Of a stretch of DNA of 64,000 nucleotides, positions 39,897 through 52,150 are shown piece by piece. Location of the stretch: the NCBI GenBank assembly GCA_028023455.1, contig JAQFVV010000018.1:11614771-11678770 (forward strand), given 5' to 3'. Both the position numbers and the translations under genes were made by a program. The notes under the pieces were generated by a model. That model saw nothing but the letters and a program-made list of their open reading frames with translations, ran no database searches and was not told the origin of the DNA. Source of the stretch: Epiperipatus broadwayi. Lineage: Eukaryota > Onychophora > Udeonychophora > Euonychophora > Peripatidae. Position 1 is the first letter of the stretch. Every line of letters starts with the position of its first letter.

Positions 39897-40438
39897 CTCT
39901 GCTGCCGTCCATTTAAATCTCTTGCCTTTCCACTTTTCAATTTCTTCCCTGCCTCATTCAATTCAATTTCTGTAAACCTAATATTTCTATTACTATATGC
40001 TATTATGTTTGTTATCACTCTCTACTTCACATCTAATATCTGTTCTATATCCATTATATTCTTATTTAAGATTGTCTCCAATTCTTCTCTAGAGCTATAT
40101 CTATTCCTTCATCATTTAGTAATACTATTTCTTTTTCTGTAAACCTAATATTTCCATTATTATATGATATTACGTTTGCTATCACTCTGTACTTCACATC
40201 TAACATCTTTTCTATATCCATTACATTACTTATTTAAGACTGTCTCTAATTCTTCTCTAAAGCTACACTCTATTCCCTCATCATCTAGTAATACTATTTC
40301 TCCCTCCCCTACATTCCTTTTTTAATTATTTCCAATTTTTTTTACTCCCATCTCTTCCACTTTTATTCATATCCTCCAAGTTACTATTTAATTTCATTTT
40401 CTCTCTCTCTAATTATCTATTTTAGCCAACTTCTTTTT

Positions 40439-40864
40439 TTAAAAAATACTTTTTCCGCTTAACATTAACATCTTTTTCACTTTCTTTGTTCTTAATAGCA
40501 CACTTATACTGTCTGCATGCTTTTTTCCTTTTTTTTTTACACTTTTACTAACTCTCATTCTTCTATCACTTTTATTCTTATGAATATTTGCATCTAAAAC
40601 CCTATTTGCCACTTTTTCTACTTTGCCATAGCAGTCCTTATATTCATCCCCAACCAATTCTTCTATAATTTCTTCAATTTTTATTTTATATTCTTCTAAC
40701 TTATTCTTAATATTCATTCTCCATCCACATCTTTCACTATCCTTTCTACTTTTATTACACTTTTCCACCACTTTACTAACCATTTTTATTGTAAAGAAAT
40801 TATGATCACTATTACATACTCTCTCTTCATTACTAAACTCTTTAATTTTCCATACTTTATTCAT
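40439..40864 (-). pseudogene. LINE ORF2 linker between endonuclease and RT (copy B)
   Basis: A 141-codon open segment: MNKVWKIKEFSNEERVCNSD HN..., ending in a lysine-rich stretch. The SDHNFF text is the end of the APE endonuclease (the SDH catalytic histidine block). The rest, with C-x-K-S-R-K-D-SERCGWRMN, corresponds to the linker before the RT fingers. The equivalent region in copy A is 16260-16680. Confidence 0.65.
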
Positions 40865-41671
40865 TCCCTCTTTCTATACTAATACATAATCTATTGTGAG
40901 AAATACATTATTTTTAGACCATGTGTATTGTCCCTCATAATATTTTGATAAATTTCCAATGCTCAAATTCACTCTCTGACAAAAAAATCTTCAAAAACTA
41001 TCCATTCTTGTTATCTACATCATCAGTTTCTTCAATAAGCTCATTCACATCCCCTACAACCATTATTTTCTTCCCCTTTTTTTGAAACTCTGTATATCCT
41101 TAACTAGGCACTCATATATGCTTCTGTTCCACTCCATTATAGTTTGATTATCTCTAGTGGCTATATATACTATAGCCACAATTTATTCTTGTCTTCCTAA
41201 TCTTATCTCAAACCACAAATGTTCTCGACATTTAACAGTATTTAAATATTTTTTTGACATAACTCCTATACCACCACCCCTTCTTTTTTTTTTCTTTTCT
41301 ATGTATACCCTGCCTTACCAAATCTTGGTTCTTCTTCTCCTCTAAGAGGTGTTTCCACTATTGCTGGTACCTCAAACTCTTTATTTTTAACTGCTTTATT
41401 TAATTCCAGCCACTTTTCTGGTCTCCTACCACCTTGCATATTCAAATATCCTATTTTAACACTTTCTTCTTCCCTAACTAATCTTTTACAAATTATTTTG
41501 ACCCTTTCTTCTCCATTATATTTATAAGTAACTTGCTTATCATTAATTTTACAGAATCATTCCCTCTCCACATCTACATTTATATCTAAATTAGCTACCT
41601 TTTGTTTATTTCTTATATTCTGTCCATTCTTCTTCTTTATGATAACACTGCAATTTAAAACCCCACCCCCT

Positions 41672-42252
41672 TTATAAGTTTCCTGAATATTCTTTATAAA
41701 TCAAACTACCTAAAACTTCACTTCCTTCTTTTGCTAAGTGCAATCCATCTTTACTATATAACTTCCTCTTACTAATAAAAAAATCCCACACATACACAAA
41801 TATAACATCATTTCTCTCACATAATTTTTTCAATCTCTCATTTATAGAACATGCCCTATCTAACATATACCTATTATCAAATCTTGCTAATAATCCAACT
41901 ATTCCTACTCTTCATTTAATCTTACTCATATTATTAATCAATTCTATATACTCATCCACTACTCTCTCCGATGGCTGTGACAAATTATTTGTCTTTACAA
42001 TAACATACATATCTCTACTCCCTAGTTTCTTTACTTTATCTGTAACATAATTCTAGCTTCAGGCAAACATATTCTTATATACCTGTTTGTATTTTCCCTT
42101 GCAATTAAATCTCCACATTCTCTAATTAGCGAATCTCCTATCAATACTATCTCATAGTTTACTTTCTCTACTTCATCTGTAATATTCTCTTCAACCTTTT
42201 GGATTTCCTCATCATTTTTATTCAATAATTCCTTTATCTGCTCACACTTCAT
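41672..42252 (-). pseudogene. LINE ORF1 SGNH/GDSL esterase domain (copy B)
   Basis: 42252-42031 reads ELLNKNDEEIQKVEENITDE (coiled coil) then EIVLIGDSLIRECGDLI, with the GDS nucleophile block. 41866-41672 ends FISKRKLYSKDGLHLAKEGS, with the D-x-x-H catalytic pair block. The two are in different frames with stops between (41870-42030). An esterase in ORF1 is characteristic of CR1-group LINEs. Upstream, at about 42600-42430, broken frames show VECTICDELYHLKCLNKTMK and a later C-x-x-C, a PHD-like finger. Confidence 0.78.
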
Positions 42253-43369
42253 CTCTAATGATTTTAATTATGTTTCTACATCCTTTACCTTTTCCTCTAT
42301 CTTACTTATTCTTTGGCTAACTATCACTTTAGCACTACTTATTTTTTAATCCATATCTCTTGTCACTCCACTAAAAACATACTCTAGTCTATCTTCCTCA
42401 ACTACATTTTGCTCCATTTCTCCTTTCTTCTTACACTATCTACAATTAGAAATCATTTTTTCCACCTCTTTTGTTACCTTTGTACACTGTCTACCTAACT
42501 ATAAACCTGTTACATCCTTCATAGTCTTATTTAAGCATTTCAAATGATAAAGCTCATCACATATAGTACACTCTACCACAGTATGCCTAATTTCTTTCTG
42601 ACCACTATATATATGTTGTGGAATACTCTATATTTAACTTTATGCTTCCTTTACTGCTCTTAATACCCCTTTATACAAAAGGAGAAAAACTTTTCTTTCT
42701 TTCAATAGCGATCAATAAACACGTGTTTTCTAACCTTATGCCCAAAAAAGTTATCTTCTTTCTCAAATAAATCACTCTCTTTCTTAAATGAGAAAATTCT
42801 TTAATAGCAAACCTACAAAAAAATCCAAGTAATCTTGTGTACAACTTAATTTTAAAGTCTCCTTGCAGTAACACATACACGTAAAAAATTCTTTTCCTTC
42901 TTATATTCAAAATGGCATAATGAACAAATCCAATTAAATCTATCTCTCTTCACCCAATTTTCTTTTCACTTCCACCTTATAAGCAAACAATTTTAGTAGT
43001 CTTAATTTTCCAGATGCTATTCAAAAAATATATATAAATGTTATCTTAACTTGCGGAACAAATCAATCATGTCAACATAACAAGACTCCAGTAATTGATG
43101 TATGGTTTGTTGATTTTCACAGAATCTATCTAAAAGTTAGGTTAACTGCTACCTTATGTTTTTATTCAATATTGCATTGTTTTTCCTAGAAGTGAGAAAA
43201 AATGTGTAATGTTACCATTTGTCCACCAATTAACATGATTCAAAGTAAAAATGAATATATGCCCTTCTCTTCTTTCTTGCATGATGAAAGACTATAATTA
43301 AGCACCTTTTATTGTAGTGACTTCAATTCATGTAAAAAAAAATTTGGTTGTTCTATAATAGCGTGTTGA

Positions 43370-44550
43370 CACCACCGGAGGGTGTGGTTTGTTTGTAAAC
43401 AAAGATAAATATAATGTTGCCGGGCTGGGTTTTTTTTTTTTGTTTGATTTGTTTATCACATTTATAAAAGTAATATCAAATACATTTAACACAAAAAAAA
43501 ATGCATAAAAAAATCAAAAAATGAATTTACAATAAATACTTAATTTTTTTTTATTCTTTTCATTACTTATATTTTCGGGCCGGGGGTTTTTTTCTATGTA
43601 TTTTTTGTTTTTTTTGTTTATCACATTTAAAAGTACTATCAAATCAATTTTGAACTAAAAAAAATACATCAATTAAAAATGAATTTTAAAAAGTAGTTAC
43701 TTTTTATTCTTCTCATTACTTATATTTTCGGTTCGGTATTCTATGAAAAATCAGCTTCTTATTTTTTTGTTGTTTGTTTTATTTTTATAAATTACAAATA
43801 AATATATTTCCATTTAACGGTAACATTTACAACCCAAAGTCAAACTTTGGGGGAAGGGGGTTTTTTACAATTCCTAACAGAACGGAAGGCAACTCGAAGG
43901 TTGACAAAGTTTTTATGGTAATTACCAAAAACATAAATATATATGGCAATTAAAACCAACTTTTTGGGCTCTTCAGGAACAGCATGCATGCAGCTTCAAG
44001 CTCTTTTGTTTGATAACCCTTCCAGCAGTCAGAGAATTCTTTGACATTCGGAAAGTTTCCTATTTCAGCCATTTGATTAAGCTCACACTTGTTCTCACAG
44101 AAACGTGACTTAGAGCGTGATTTGATATGAAGCGCGCTTGCACCTACACTTGCCAAATTTTTTGAGCAGGAAATGTGGGCTAGGGAAGCATGAGACTATG
44201 CTCATAATTGTTAGTAGACATTCCTAAAACATGGGAGATAGAGGGGGAGGTGGTCTTAATGAATATTAAAATAGTTTTGACAATCGGAATTCCAGCCACC
44301 CTCACACAATACTGTAGCTAAAAATAAAATGTGATCGCACATCAAAAATGCTTAGCCCAAATCTGAGCTGTAAGCTGACACGATAGCTTCTGCGGCAGAT
44401 TAAATGTCATGTTTCTGTGCATTAGCATAGAAATAGACACAGCAGCCACCCCGTACAACGGACTATTTCTAGGCTCACGCATTAGAAATATTTCTGTGCG
44501 CTATCATAGAAATAACACCCTCTGGCGGTTTCAATACGCTATTATAAAAC
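43370..44550. other. GC-richer block including a 155-bp tandem repeat
   Basis: 43420-43740 holds about two and a half copies of a roughly 155-bp unit marked by (c)gggcyggg followed by a long T run and gtttatcacatttaaaagta (starts near 43421, 43577 and 43730, the last partial). The rest, to 44550, is less AT-rich with short open frames (44156-43950 minus, 44409-44606 plus) lacking family resemblance. Similar ccrccrgagggtgt motifs occur near 43372 and, inverted, near 44515, possibly subterminal repeats of one insertion. Confidence 0.45.
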
Positions 44551-44646
44551 AACCAAAAATTCTTACTTTTCACATAATTTTTTTCATTTTTGTTGCAAAA
44601 TTATGACTAAAGTAAAAATTAGAACAAAAAAAAAATAATAACTTAC

Positions 44647-44666
44647 CGTTTACATTTATCACATTC
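44647..44666 (-). CDS. ZNF330: ZNF330 coding exon 2, 20-nt microexon
   Basis: A 20-nt exon encoding E-C-D-K-C-K and two bases of R47. It is flanked by a TTTTAG acceptor and a gtaagt donor. The family has M-E-C-D-K-C-x-R at this position, the first CxxC zinc-ligand pair, so the microexon supplies essential residues. It enters in phase 0 and leaves in phase 2, and exon 3 restores the frame. It is far too short for gene finders that rely on coding statistics and is likely to be missed by automatic annotation. It sits between a 12.6-kb and a 14.5-kb intron. Confidence 0.93.
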
Positions 44667-46356
44667 CTAAAACAAAACAAAATAAATAAATAAATAAAAT
44701 AAAATTTCAAATAATTTATTATTAGTTAAAACTATATTAGCTCAATTCAGAGTTGGCTCTAAGCATAAGTAAGATAGGCAACAGCTTAGGATAAAGAAAT
44801 TTAGAGAATGCCAAAGGTTTCCAGAACCCATATGCATCTTATATACCTATATATATATCTTTTTTTAAAATCATAAACTATTTTTTCTTTGTATTAACAC
44901 AACTTAATAATTGATTTTTACTTTTAGTACAATAAATGCTCTAACATAAAAAACAAAGAATAGAATTTTTTAATAAAGAAGAATACTTATACTCAATGAT
45001 GATGCTTAATTACAAATAATAATAAAAAACAACGAAAATTATGTTATAATTTTTACACCAATATCAGTGATAATTTTTATATTTGACAAAATAAAGAATG
45101 AAAGTAAAAAAAGAAATAACTACAATCTACTAATTCTCATATCAGATGTGTTGTGAATTCATCTTATGTTTACCCTCAAATAATGAACTTGTCCAAACTA
45201 CAATGTTATCAAGATTGGATTTAATATAATATAGCTACCCAATGAAATTACAATTGCATAAACAGACCAGGGTCAATAAATCCGATAGTTGCCAGTAAGG
45301 AAGAGGATCTATTTATTGAAGATTCATTTGAGAGAATAGTTAGATAATTTCAAACAGTCAGACATTTGAAGACAGTGAGCTCATTAATTACTATTTGATA
45401 GAACACAATCAGGCATGCTACAACCTGGAGCAGGAAGCTCTTGCTACTGACATAATCATATCTGCACATAAGACAAACCACTCATGAGATGAAAGAATAA
45501 GGATTCAAAAGAGGAATCTCAGCATTCCTATCCAAGCATTAACTGTATTGATAACAGCTAAACTTTCACAATTCACTAATTGTAACAGAGACTAATCTTA
45601 TTATTGTAAATATCTATAGAAAATTTCTTATTATTAATTTATTGGGTTATGCATTTTATTGAATGATCAGGACATTATTCTGATGGCAATTTAAATACAA
45701 ACACAACAAGATAACTGTGAACAAAAATTTTCAGAATTATATCATACTTGAAATAAAATATAAAATACTTATAAAATTATTATTATGAAAAAAATTTTGC
45801 AAAGAATAAACATTCAAATTTTTATGTAAAAAAGAAAGGATGTTTCCTAATCTAATTTATTTATATATCTCGTATATAATAATTTTCAAATTAAAATTAT
45901 TAAAAATATACTTTAAATACAAAGATAGTGCAGAAAACACTGATAGATTGTCTACATCCCTATGTAAACACTTTTTTAAAAAATAAACTAATTCTAGGAA
46001 AAAACAATTGGAAAAAATGTTTTATTAAAAAAATTATTAACATTGCAAAAATATTATAAATTTTGTGGATCACTACAAGTAATCTAAAATGCCAACTTAA
46101 TAATGCTAACAATAAAATCTTAACTTGAGAACAGCATTAAAGAGCATTCTGGTTTTATTATTATACACAACAGAATATTATTAGTCCAAAGTCCTTGTTC
46201 TAAGATTTATTCAGATTTGTGAATTTTTCAGATTTGCTACATGTTATGTATGTGTATAATTAAAATACACATACACACAAAGTAGTAATAGTAAATGTTG
46301 TAAATGGGATTTAATACTTAAACGTATGTATGTGTATAATTTGTCGCATATACATA

Positions 46357-47147
46357 TGTAAGTTATATATATATATATAAAGTTAAAAATACTTCATTAA
46401 TTTAATATACCTTCATTACATATATTGATACAGGTATATAATAAGCCTGTTTTTCAGTTATTAATATATTATACTTTAACTGCTGTATTATTTTTTAGAA
46501 CAGCAAGAAAACAAATCCTTTTAGATAAGAAATTAATTAATGAAGGAACTTTGCAGATAAACAAGATGAGTAATTAAAAAGTAATCGGACTGCAAAGATA
46601 ATCAATCAAAGTAAGATTTAAGCCTAATTCTGCTTCTGCAAGTGAACTGGGAGGGATTGATCCGACCAGAGCAGACAAGATTTGATCAATCAAATCCAGG
46701 AAATCAGGACTGGGAAATGAGTATAAGTATAAAGAATTTGACACTGGAAACTGGAAGCTTTATCAATGCAGATGAACTTTGAAAGGCGCTGAACATCGCT
46801 TATTTAGCACGGTAGCTCCAGAGCAGACCACTGTCATCCGACTGTCCAAGAGTCAGCATAGGGACTATAAAGTAGGTTGTATTCAATCTTTATTATTGTT
46901 TTTGTATGCCTTCAGGTTTAGTGACGTAAACATATAATTATGTTAATGTATTCGTGTATATATATATATATTAATGTATAACTAATACTTTTTTCCGCAC
47001 ATGTATTATAATTAAATTTGCTTTTACTAATTCTACCGGCGTTAGTCTTTATTGATTATAAATTACTGTATACCTATATAGGCAGGGCAAGGTTAGCATA
47101 CTGCATAAATTGTTCGCTAGCGGGTATTATAACTGGCAGACATAACA
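46357..47147 (+). repeat. LTR-like unit 1 of a direct tandem pair
   Basis: A 791-bp unit beginning TGTAAG and ending AACA, so it has the TG...CA ends of LTRs. It contains a TATA-like agtataaag near 46727-46736 and then a less AT-rich stretch to about 46880. Unit 2 follows after only five bases (tttgg). No open reading frame of known type is inside. Confidence 0.6.
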
Positions 47148-47152
47148 TTTGG

Positions 47153-47950
47153 TGTAAGTTATATATATATATATGTGAAGATAAAAATACTTTGTTAATT
47201 TAATATACCTTATATTACATATATTGATACAAATATATATTAAGCCTGTATTTCAGTTATTAATATAATATTATACTTTAATAGCTGTGTTATTTTTTAA
47301 AACAGCAAGAAAACAAATCCTTTTAGATAAGAAGTTAATTAATGAAGGGACTTTGCAGATAAACAAGATGAGTAATTAAAAAGTAATCGGATTGCAAAGA
47401 TACTCAATCAAAGTAAGACTTAAGTTTAAATCTGTTTCTGCAAGTGAACTGGGAGGGATTGATTTGACCAGGATGGACAAGATTTGACCAATCAAATCCA
47501 GAAAATCAGGACTGGGGAAATGAGTGTAAATATAAAGAATTGGACACTGGGAATTAAAAGCTCTACTGATGCAGATGAACTTTGAAAGGTGCTGAACGTC
47601 ACTCATTTAACACGGTAGCTCCAGAGTGGACTGCTGGCCATTGAACGTCCAAGAGTCAGCATAGGGACTGTAAAGTAGGTCATACTCAATCTTTATTATT
47701 GTTTTTGTATGCCTTCGGATTTAGTGACGTAAACATATAATTATGTTAATGTATTCATGTAAATATATATATATTAAATGTATAACTAATAATTCTTTCC
47801 GTATATGTATTATAATTAAATTTGCTTTTACTAATTCTACCGGCATTAGTCTTTATTGATTATAATTATTGTATACCTATATAGGCAGAGCAAGGTTAGC
47901 TTACTGCATAGATTGTTCGCCAGTGGGTATTATAACTGGCAGACATAACA
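47153..47950 (+). repeat. LTR-like unit 2 of a direct tandem pair
   Basis: A 798-bp unit with TGTAAG start and ACATAACA end, collinear with unit 1 over its whole length with scattered substitutions and small indels. The TATA-like tataaag lies near 47530. The two units differ enough by eye to show they are not a very recent duplication. An LTR-LTR junction or a simple tandem duplication would both fit; no internal retrotransposon sequence or target duplication was found. Confidence 0.6.
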
Positions 47951-49799
47951 CTACAATAGACATTTCATCCCTTTATTATAATCCTCCAAATCCTGCTGAA
48001 AATTTAAATAAAACAATAATTTTACTATCTATAGTTTTGTATATTCATAAAGACTTCCAAACATGGAATATACTTATTTTTATATTGGGACAAAGTTTTT
48101 ATGCATTAGTAATTAAACCAATTCCTCTTTACTGCTGTCATCTATAGTGATTCTTCCATTGACTTGGGAGAAAACTGTTGCTGATCCAGCAGTCAACATT
48201 CGCTATTATACTATAGTCATAGAAATTGTGACATTTTATAGAAGTAAACATGCCACTGCCTCATTCACCACTTCCTGCTAGTGAATGTTGTTCCATTGTC
48301 AGCGACTACTAACCTTCACATCCGAAGGCCATTCCCCTATCCACAACCTGAGGATGTTCTGAGCAGCATAGTGAGGGTTTTTTAATTTAACATTTTATTA
48401 AATGAGTTATTAAATTCTTTTTTGAAACTTTAAATTCTAGTTTTTTTGTGTATATGTGAGATGGGGCAGGGGAAAATTTCTTTAGAAAATTCATTTTCTC
48501 AAGCTCATTATTCATTAAAAAATTGGCTATATGGATTTTTTTCAAATAAGTTTGGGGACTGTGACTGAGAGCACTTAAATACATTCTATTAGCTCATTGC
48601 TTAATTAAAATATAAGAGTAATGGAAAAGTCAAATTCTGAGTTGTGAACAATGATAATACAAGGCTCATAGAACTAATTTTCATGGAAATTCTCTTTAAT
48701 TCACTGTGCCTAGCCTTAAAAATCATTAATTACAAACAGAATTATAGACTTAAATCTTATTTATACTAAGCATAATTCATAATTTGGTTATTATATAACA
48801 CCATATATCTTAGTTAAATAATGAGCTAAGTTCCAAAGTCTGCCATTCTATCATAGTATTAAACCATTCAAGTAGGATACTTTTTATTTACACCACATAC
48901 TATTTATAATAATATTATTTTCTCTATAAAATTTGTCAATCTTTCACTTCTCTCATTTTTCATTCCCAACCCATAATCTTCTACAATCTTATCATCTATA
49001 GCCATTCCGGCATTGCAATTTCCATATCAGCTTTTTTTATTAATTTTAATTACTTCCTTTACAATTTCTATCTCTACATCATCTATGTTTATGGACATGT
49101 TTATTTAAACTACTATTTGATTTTCATAATACGCTTGCAATTTTTTTTTGCTTATTGAGTCAGCATGCAATATCTATTTTTTTTTTTTTTTCATTTCTAT
49201 TAGTAGATTCTTCTGTTCTGCTCATAGTTTCATCATTCTGAAATTCTCAATTTTGTTACAGTAGTTTTATATTTATTGGCTCTAGATTCACAGTTACTTA
49301 TGTTGATGTGTCTAATAAAGTAACCCATTCTTTTTATTTTATCAGATATGTTATTACGACTGCACAATGCATCCATAATTTTTTAAATTTTCAACATCCA
49401 GTTTCAGTTTAAAACTGCCGGAAATCTATGCAATCTCCGCATGTGCTTTTTACATCTTCATTTCCATCTTTTTTTCTAGTTTCAGAAAATCTAAGTTTTT
49501 ATTTTTCTACGATAAAAAATAAAAATTTTATGATAATTTTTGTAAATTGAATTTGTTTGTCTTTCAGTTTTTTTATTTTTAAGGGAATTCCATTTACCCT
49601 GAAATTTACATTGGAAAAAATGCAAGATTTAACCGATCTTCTTAGGCTGCAAAATCAATGAATGTTAGTGAAAGCTTTCCACTGGGAAGTAATTTTATAT
49701 ATTTTTTAATTATTATTTGAATTTATATTTGATACAAAAATATACAAAAAAATTATTATTAAATTAACATATACGCTGATCAAAAAATAACTTGTGATT

Positions 49800-50190
49800 A
49801 TGTAAATTTATATTGTGAATTATCTGCATTTTTTGGCATGGTTGGGGTTTAGTTCCAGATGTCCAGAATATGAATTAGATGATATCAAAAAAGTTCTGAT
49901 ATGAGAGAAAGACAAACATATTTTGCAAATATTATGACCTGATTCAGATTTTTTTCTATAATGTCGTCTTCATTTTAATAATAATAAAAATACACCAAAT
50001 GCTAAAAGTAAAAATGTTGACAGAATATATAAGCTTAGGCCGATTACAGACTACTGCTATGTAAATTTCAAAGCTGCATCTCAAATGCAAAGAGAGGTGG
50101 CAGTTGATGAAGCTATTATTAAATTTATTGATCATAGTAGCGTGAAGCAATATGAGCCCTCAAAACCTATAAAGGTAGGATAAATAATAC
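49800..50190 (+). pseudogene. piggyBac-type transposase fragment
   Basis: The frame running through 49976-50178 reads NNTPNAKSKNVDRIYKLRPI, TDYCYVNFKAASQ, then VAVDEAIIKFIDHSSVKQYE and PSKPIKVG. This matches the piggyBac (DDE_Tnp_1_7) block Y-K-x-R-P-x-x-D-x-x-x-x-x-F...S-x-DE-x-M-x-x-F-K-G-R...KQY-x-P-x-KPIK-x-G, including the first catalytic Asp (VDEA). The preceding sequence has an ..FFGMVGV.. helix remnant in another frame. The rest of the transposase is absent and no termini were found. Confidence 0.8.
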
Positions 50191-50298
50191 TACATTGCAC
50201 TGACTCTAAACCACTAACTTATGTACTTCAAGCTTAACTCTATAATGAATTTAATATTTCATTCACTTTTTATTTTGTTTTATTATTTTATTTTGTAT

Positions 50299-50325
50299 TG
50301 TAACGGTATACTATATGCCGTTACA
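50299..50325. repeat. 27-bp palindrome TGTAACGG...CCGTTACA
   Basis: TGTAACGG (50299-50306) and CCGTTACA (50318-50325) are perfect complements around an 11-bp AT-rich loop. TGTAACGG resembles the start of some Ty3/gypsy LTRs. Downstream, agtataaaacccc (about 50783-50795) is TATA-like and aataaa occurs near 50902, so 50299-51000 could be a decayed LTR; that reading is weak. Confidence 0.4.
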
Positions 50326-51239
50326 TTAATTTAAAATTAAAATAAAAACTTAAGTTCGTAAATAAAAATTGATTTTTTAAAAAGAAAAACTTAACTTAAA
50401 AACTGAAAATTGAAAGTTATATTTAACGTATATATTGTCACGCAAATGGAAAACTTAAACTATTTTTTAAAAAAAAGGTATTTGAAAGTATTTTTTTGTA
50501 AAAAGGTAAAAATATAAAGATTGATATTTAGAAAATAGAAATAATGTTGATTTCTATAATCTTAGAAAATGGAAATGATTGTTTTATTAATTAAATGATT
50601 GTTCTAAAGCACACTAGCCCTTGAGGCACTCGAATAATTAAAGGGTCAGATAAGAGAATAAAAAGAAATTAAATGACCAATGCAAGCACGAAATGACAGC
50701 ATGTACCGTAAATGAAACATGAGAGGATTAGTGACGTCTTGCTCATTGAATCTGAAGATTTGATGATAAGAGGCTAATAAAAGTATAAAACCCCAAATTT
50801 TTGAATTGAGAAGGGATTATAATTGTTGTTATCTTAGAGCTGACTATTAATATACCGTTATAACTAGCTATATTGCAGATTTCATGATGTAGAAGTCTGC
50901 AATAAATTTAATTTCTGGACAACCAGCTGAGGCCTCCGGATGACAGTTCTTGACTAAATGCATGGCAAGTAGCGGTTTCGTTTCAAAGAAGGACAAACAA
51001 TCTATGAAAGTGATCATGAAGATGGACCTCTAAATCTGCTCAATCCATAAAGTATGAACTCTTGTGTTTATCTAATAGGAACTTTTCTTAATATAGCTGA
51101 AAATAAGAACTATTATCTGGCCTAAAGAATTCAAAATCAATTATTAGTAATTTTTTTTATGCATCTGTTTAAGCAATCATTACCATTTCTCTCTTTTTTT
51201 GTGTGTTATGTGTTAATTAAAATGTATCAAATTAAAGTT

Positions 51240-51760
51240 GGGTGTAGATAGCTGCATGGATAAAATTAATAACTATGTTTAAATTCGTTTATGTTTATTT
51301 TAAATGGTTAATTTCAGGCTATTTGTTTCGTAGTTATGACGATGCTTGTGGAGGGATATACGGGTGTTTATATCAATGTAATGTGAAGCGTGTTTAGCAT
51401 ACAGGACAACATGCCCAACTGAATGCATGACCCCAAAGAGGCAGTCATATCGTTGCAATGGTCGCAGACGTATTTCCTGCACCATTGACCCCTTCTAGCT
51501 CTATGGACAGGAATTATAAGTCGGCAGATAGACCGCTCTCCCCATATGTAGCACTCTTCTTTAATTAATTTATATACACGATTCCTTTGCCAGACAGATG
51601 CACATTCCTGTACTGGACGAGAATCATGTCCTTCAAATAATATCACGCTGTCAGATACACATTCCTGTCAGCGTGGTTTTATGCTAGCATCTTCATATTG
51701 CATTGGTTGCGACTATATATCTGGAATCAGGCGTTGGTTTGGCTATGAACTTTTAGTCTG
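51240..51760 (-). other. GC-richer pocket with unrecognised Cys-containing open frame
   Basis: Composition changes sharply to near-balanced. The minus-strand frame 51646-51368 (92 codons) encodes a Cys-rich peptide with ECASVWQRNRVYKLIKEECY and RRGQWCRKYVCDHCNDMTAS. A second frame overlaps it at 51485-51300. I recognise no family, and no splice sites clearly bound it. It may be a piece of an unknown mobile element or a relic exon. A short inverted pair CACGCTG/CAGCGTG is at 51646-51675. Confidence 0.3.
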
Positions 51761-52029
51761 AGATTGAATGAGTGTTTTGATTAAGTTTTTTTTAAGTGAG
51801 AAATCTATGTAGCTTTCTATACTCAACATGCTAAAGTAAAATATTATTAAAATGTCCTTCTGTGTGGTCTATTTAAAATAGTAATTTAAATTTAAAAATT
51901 AATGTTAAAATCTAAATATAAATTTTATTCCTCAATTTTAAATGTGCGTTAATAAAATCTGTTGTGTTATTAGTACTGGCAGTGATCTAGTTTATTCTTT
52001 TTAATCTTTATTAAAAATATATTTTAAGC

Positions 52030-52150
52030 TCAGCATCTCCATGAGCTAGTGGCAAGGGCAAACGGTCAATAAAATAAAAGTTGGATTTTTAACTTGCATA
52101 TCTGCCTACTCTATAAATTTTCTAGGTTCAAGTAACCTTGTGGCGCCCTG
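52030..52150 (+). repeat. Possible tRNA-derived SINE remnant
   Basis: gagctagtggcaagggc (near 52043) resembles a pol III A box and aggttcaagtaacc (near 52124) a B box. The spacing of about 80 bp is longer than in a tRNA. No tail or target duplication was recognised. Confidence 0.25.

Larger units (their letters stand above)
37925..43015 (-). mobile_element. CR1-like LINE copy B, nearly full length (about 5.1 kb)
   Basis: Read on the minus strand from right to left: ORF1 start region near 43000, PHD-like finger (about 42600-42430), coiled-coil stretch, SGNH esterase (42250-41672), APE endonuclease (about 41460-40900), linker (40864-40439), reverse transcriptase (about 39900-39180) and C-terminal domain (38702-38059). 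The 3' end near 37925 is followed by a (TA)n run. Collinear with copy A and with fragments at 6135-6490 and 62955-63110. Many frameshifts and stops break both ORFs. It is in the same orientation as ZNF330. Confidence 0.85.

Noticed and set aside
45200-45560. Less AT-rich stretch with a short frame RPGSINPIVASKEEDLFIED
   Set aside because: Thirty codons without any family match or flanking splice sites; not enough to call a gene or element.
49040-49200. T-rich runs as terminator or polyadenylation site
   Set aside because: Homopolymer runs are common all over the window, so they carry no specific signal here.
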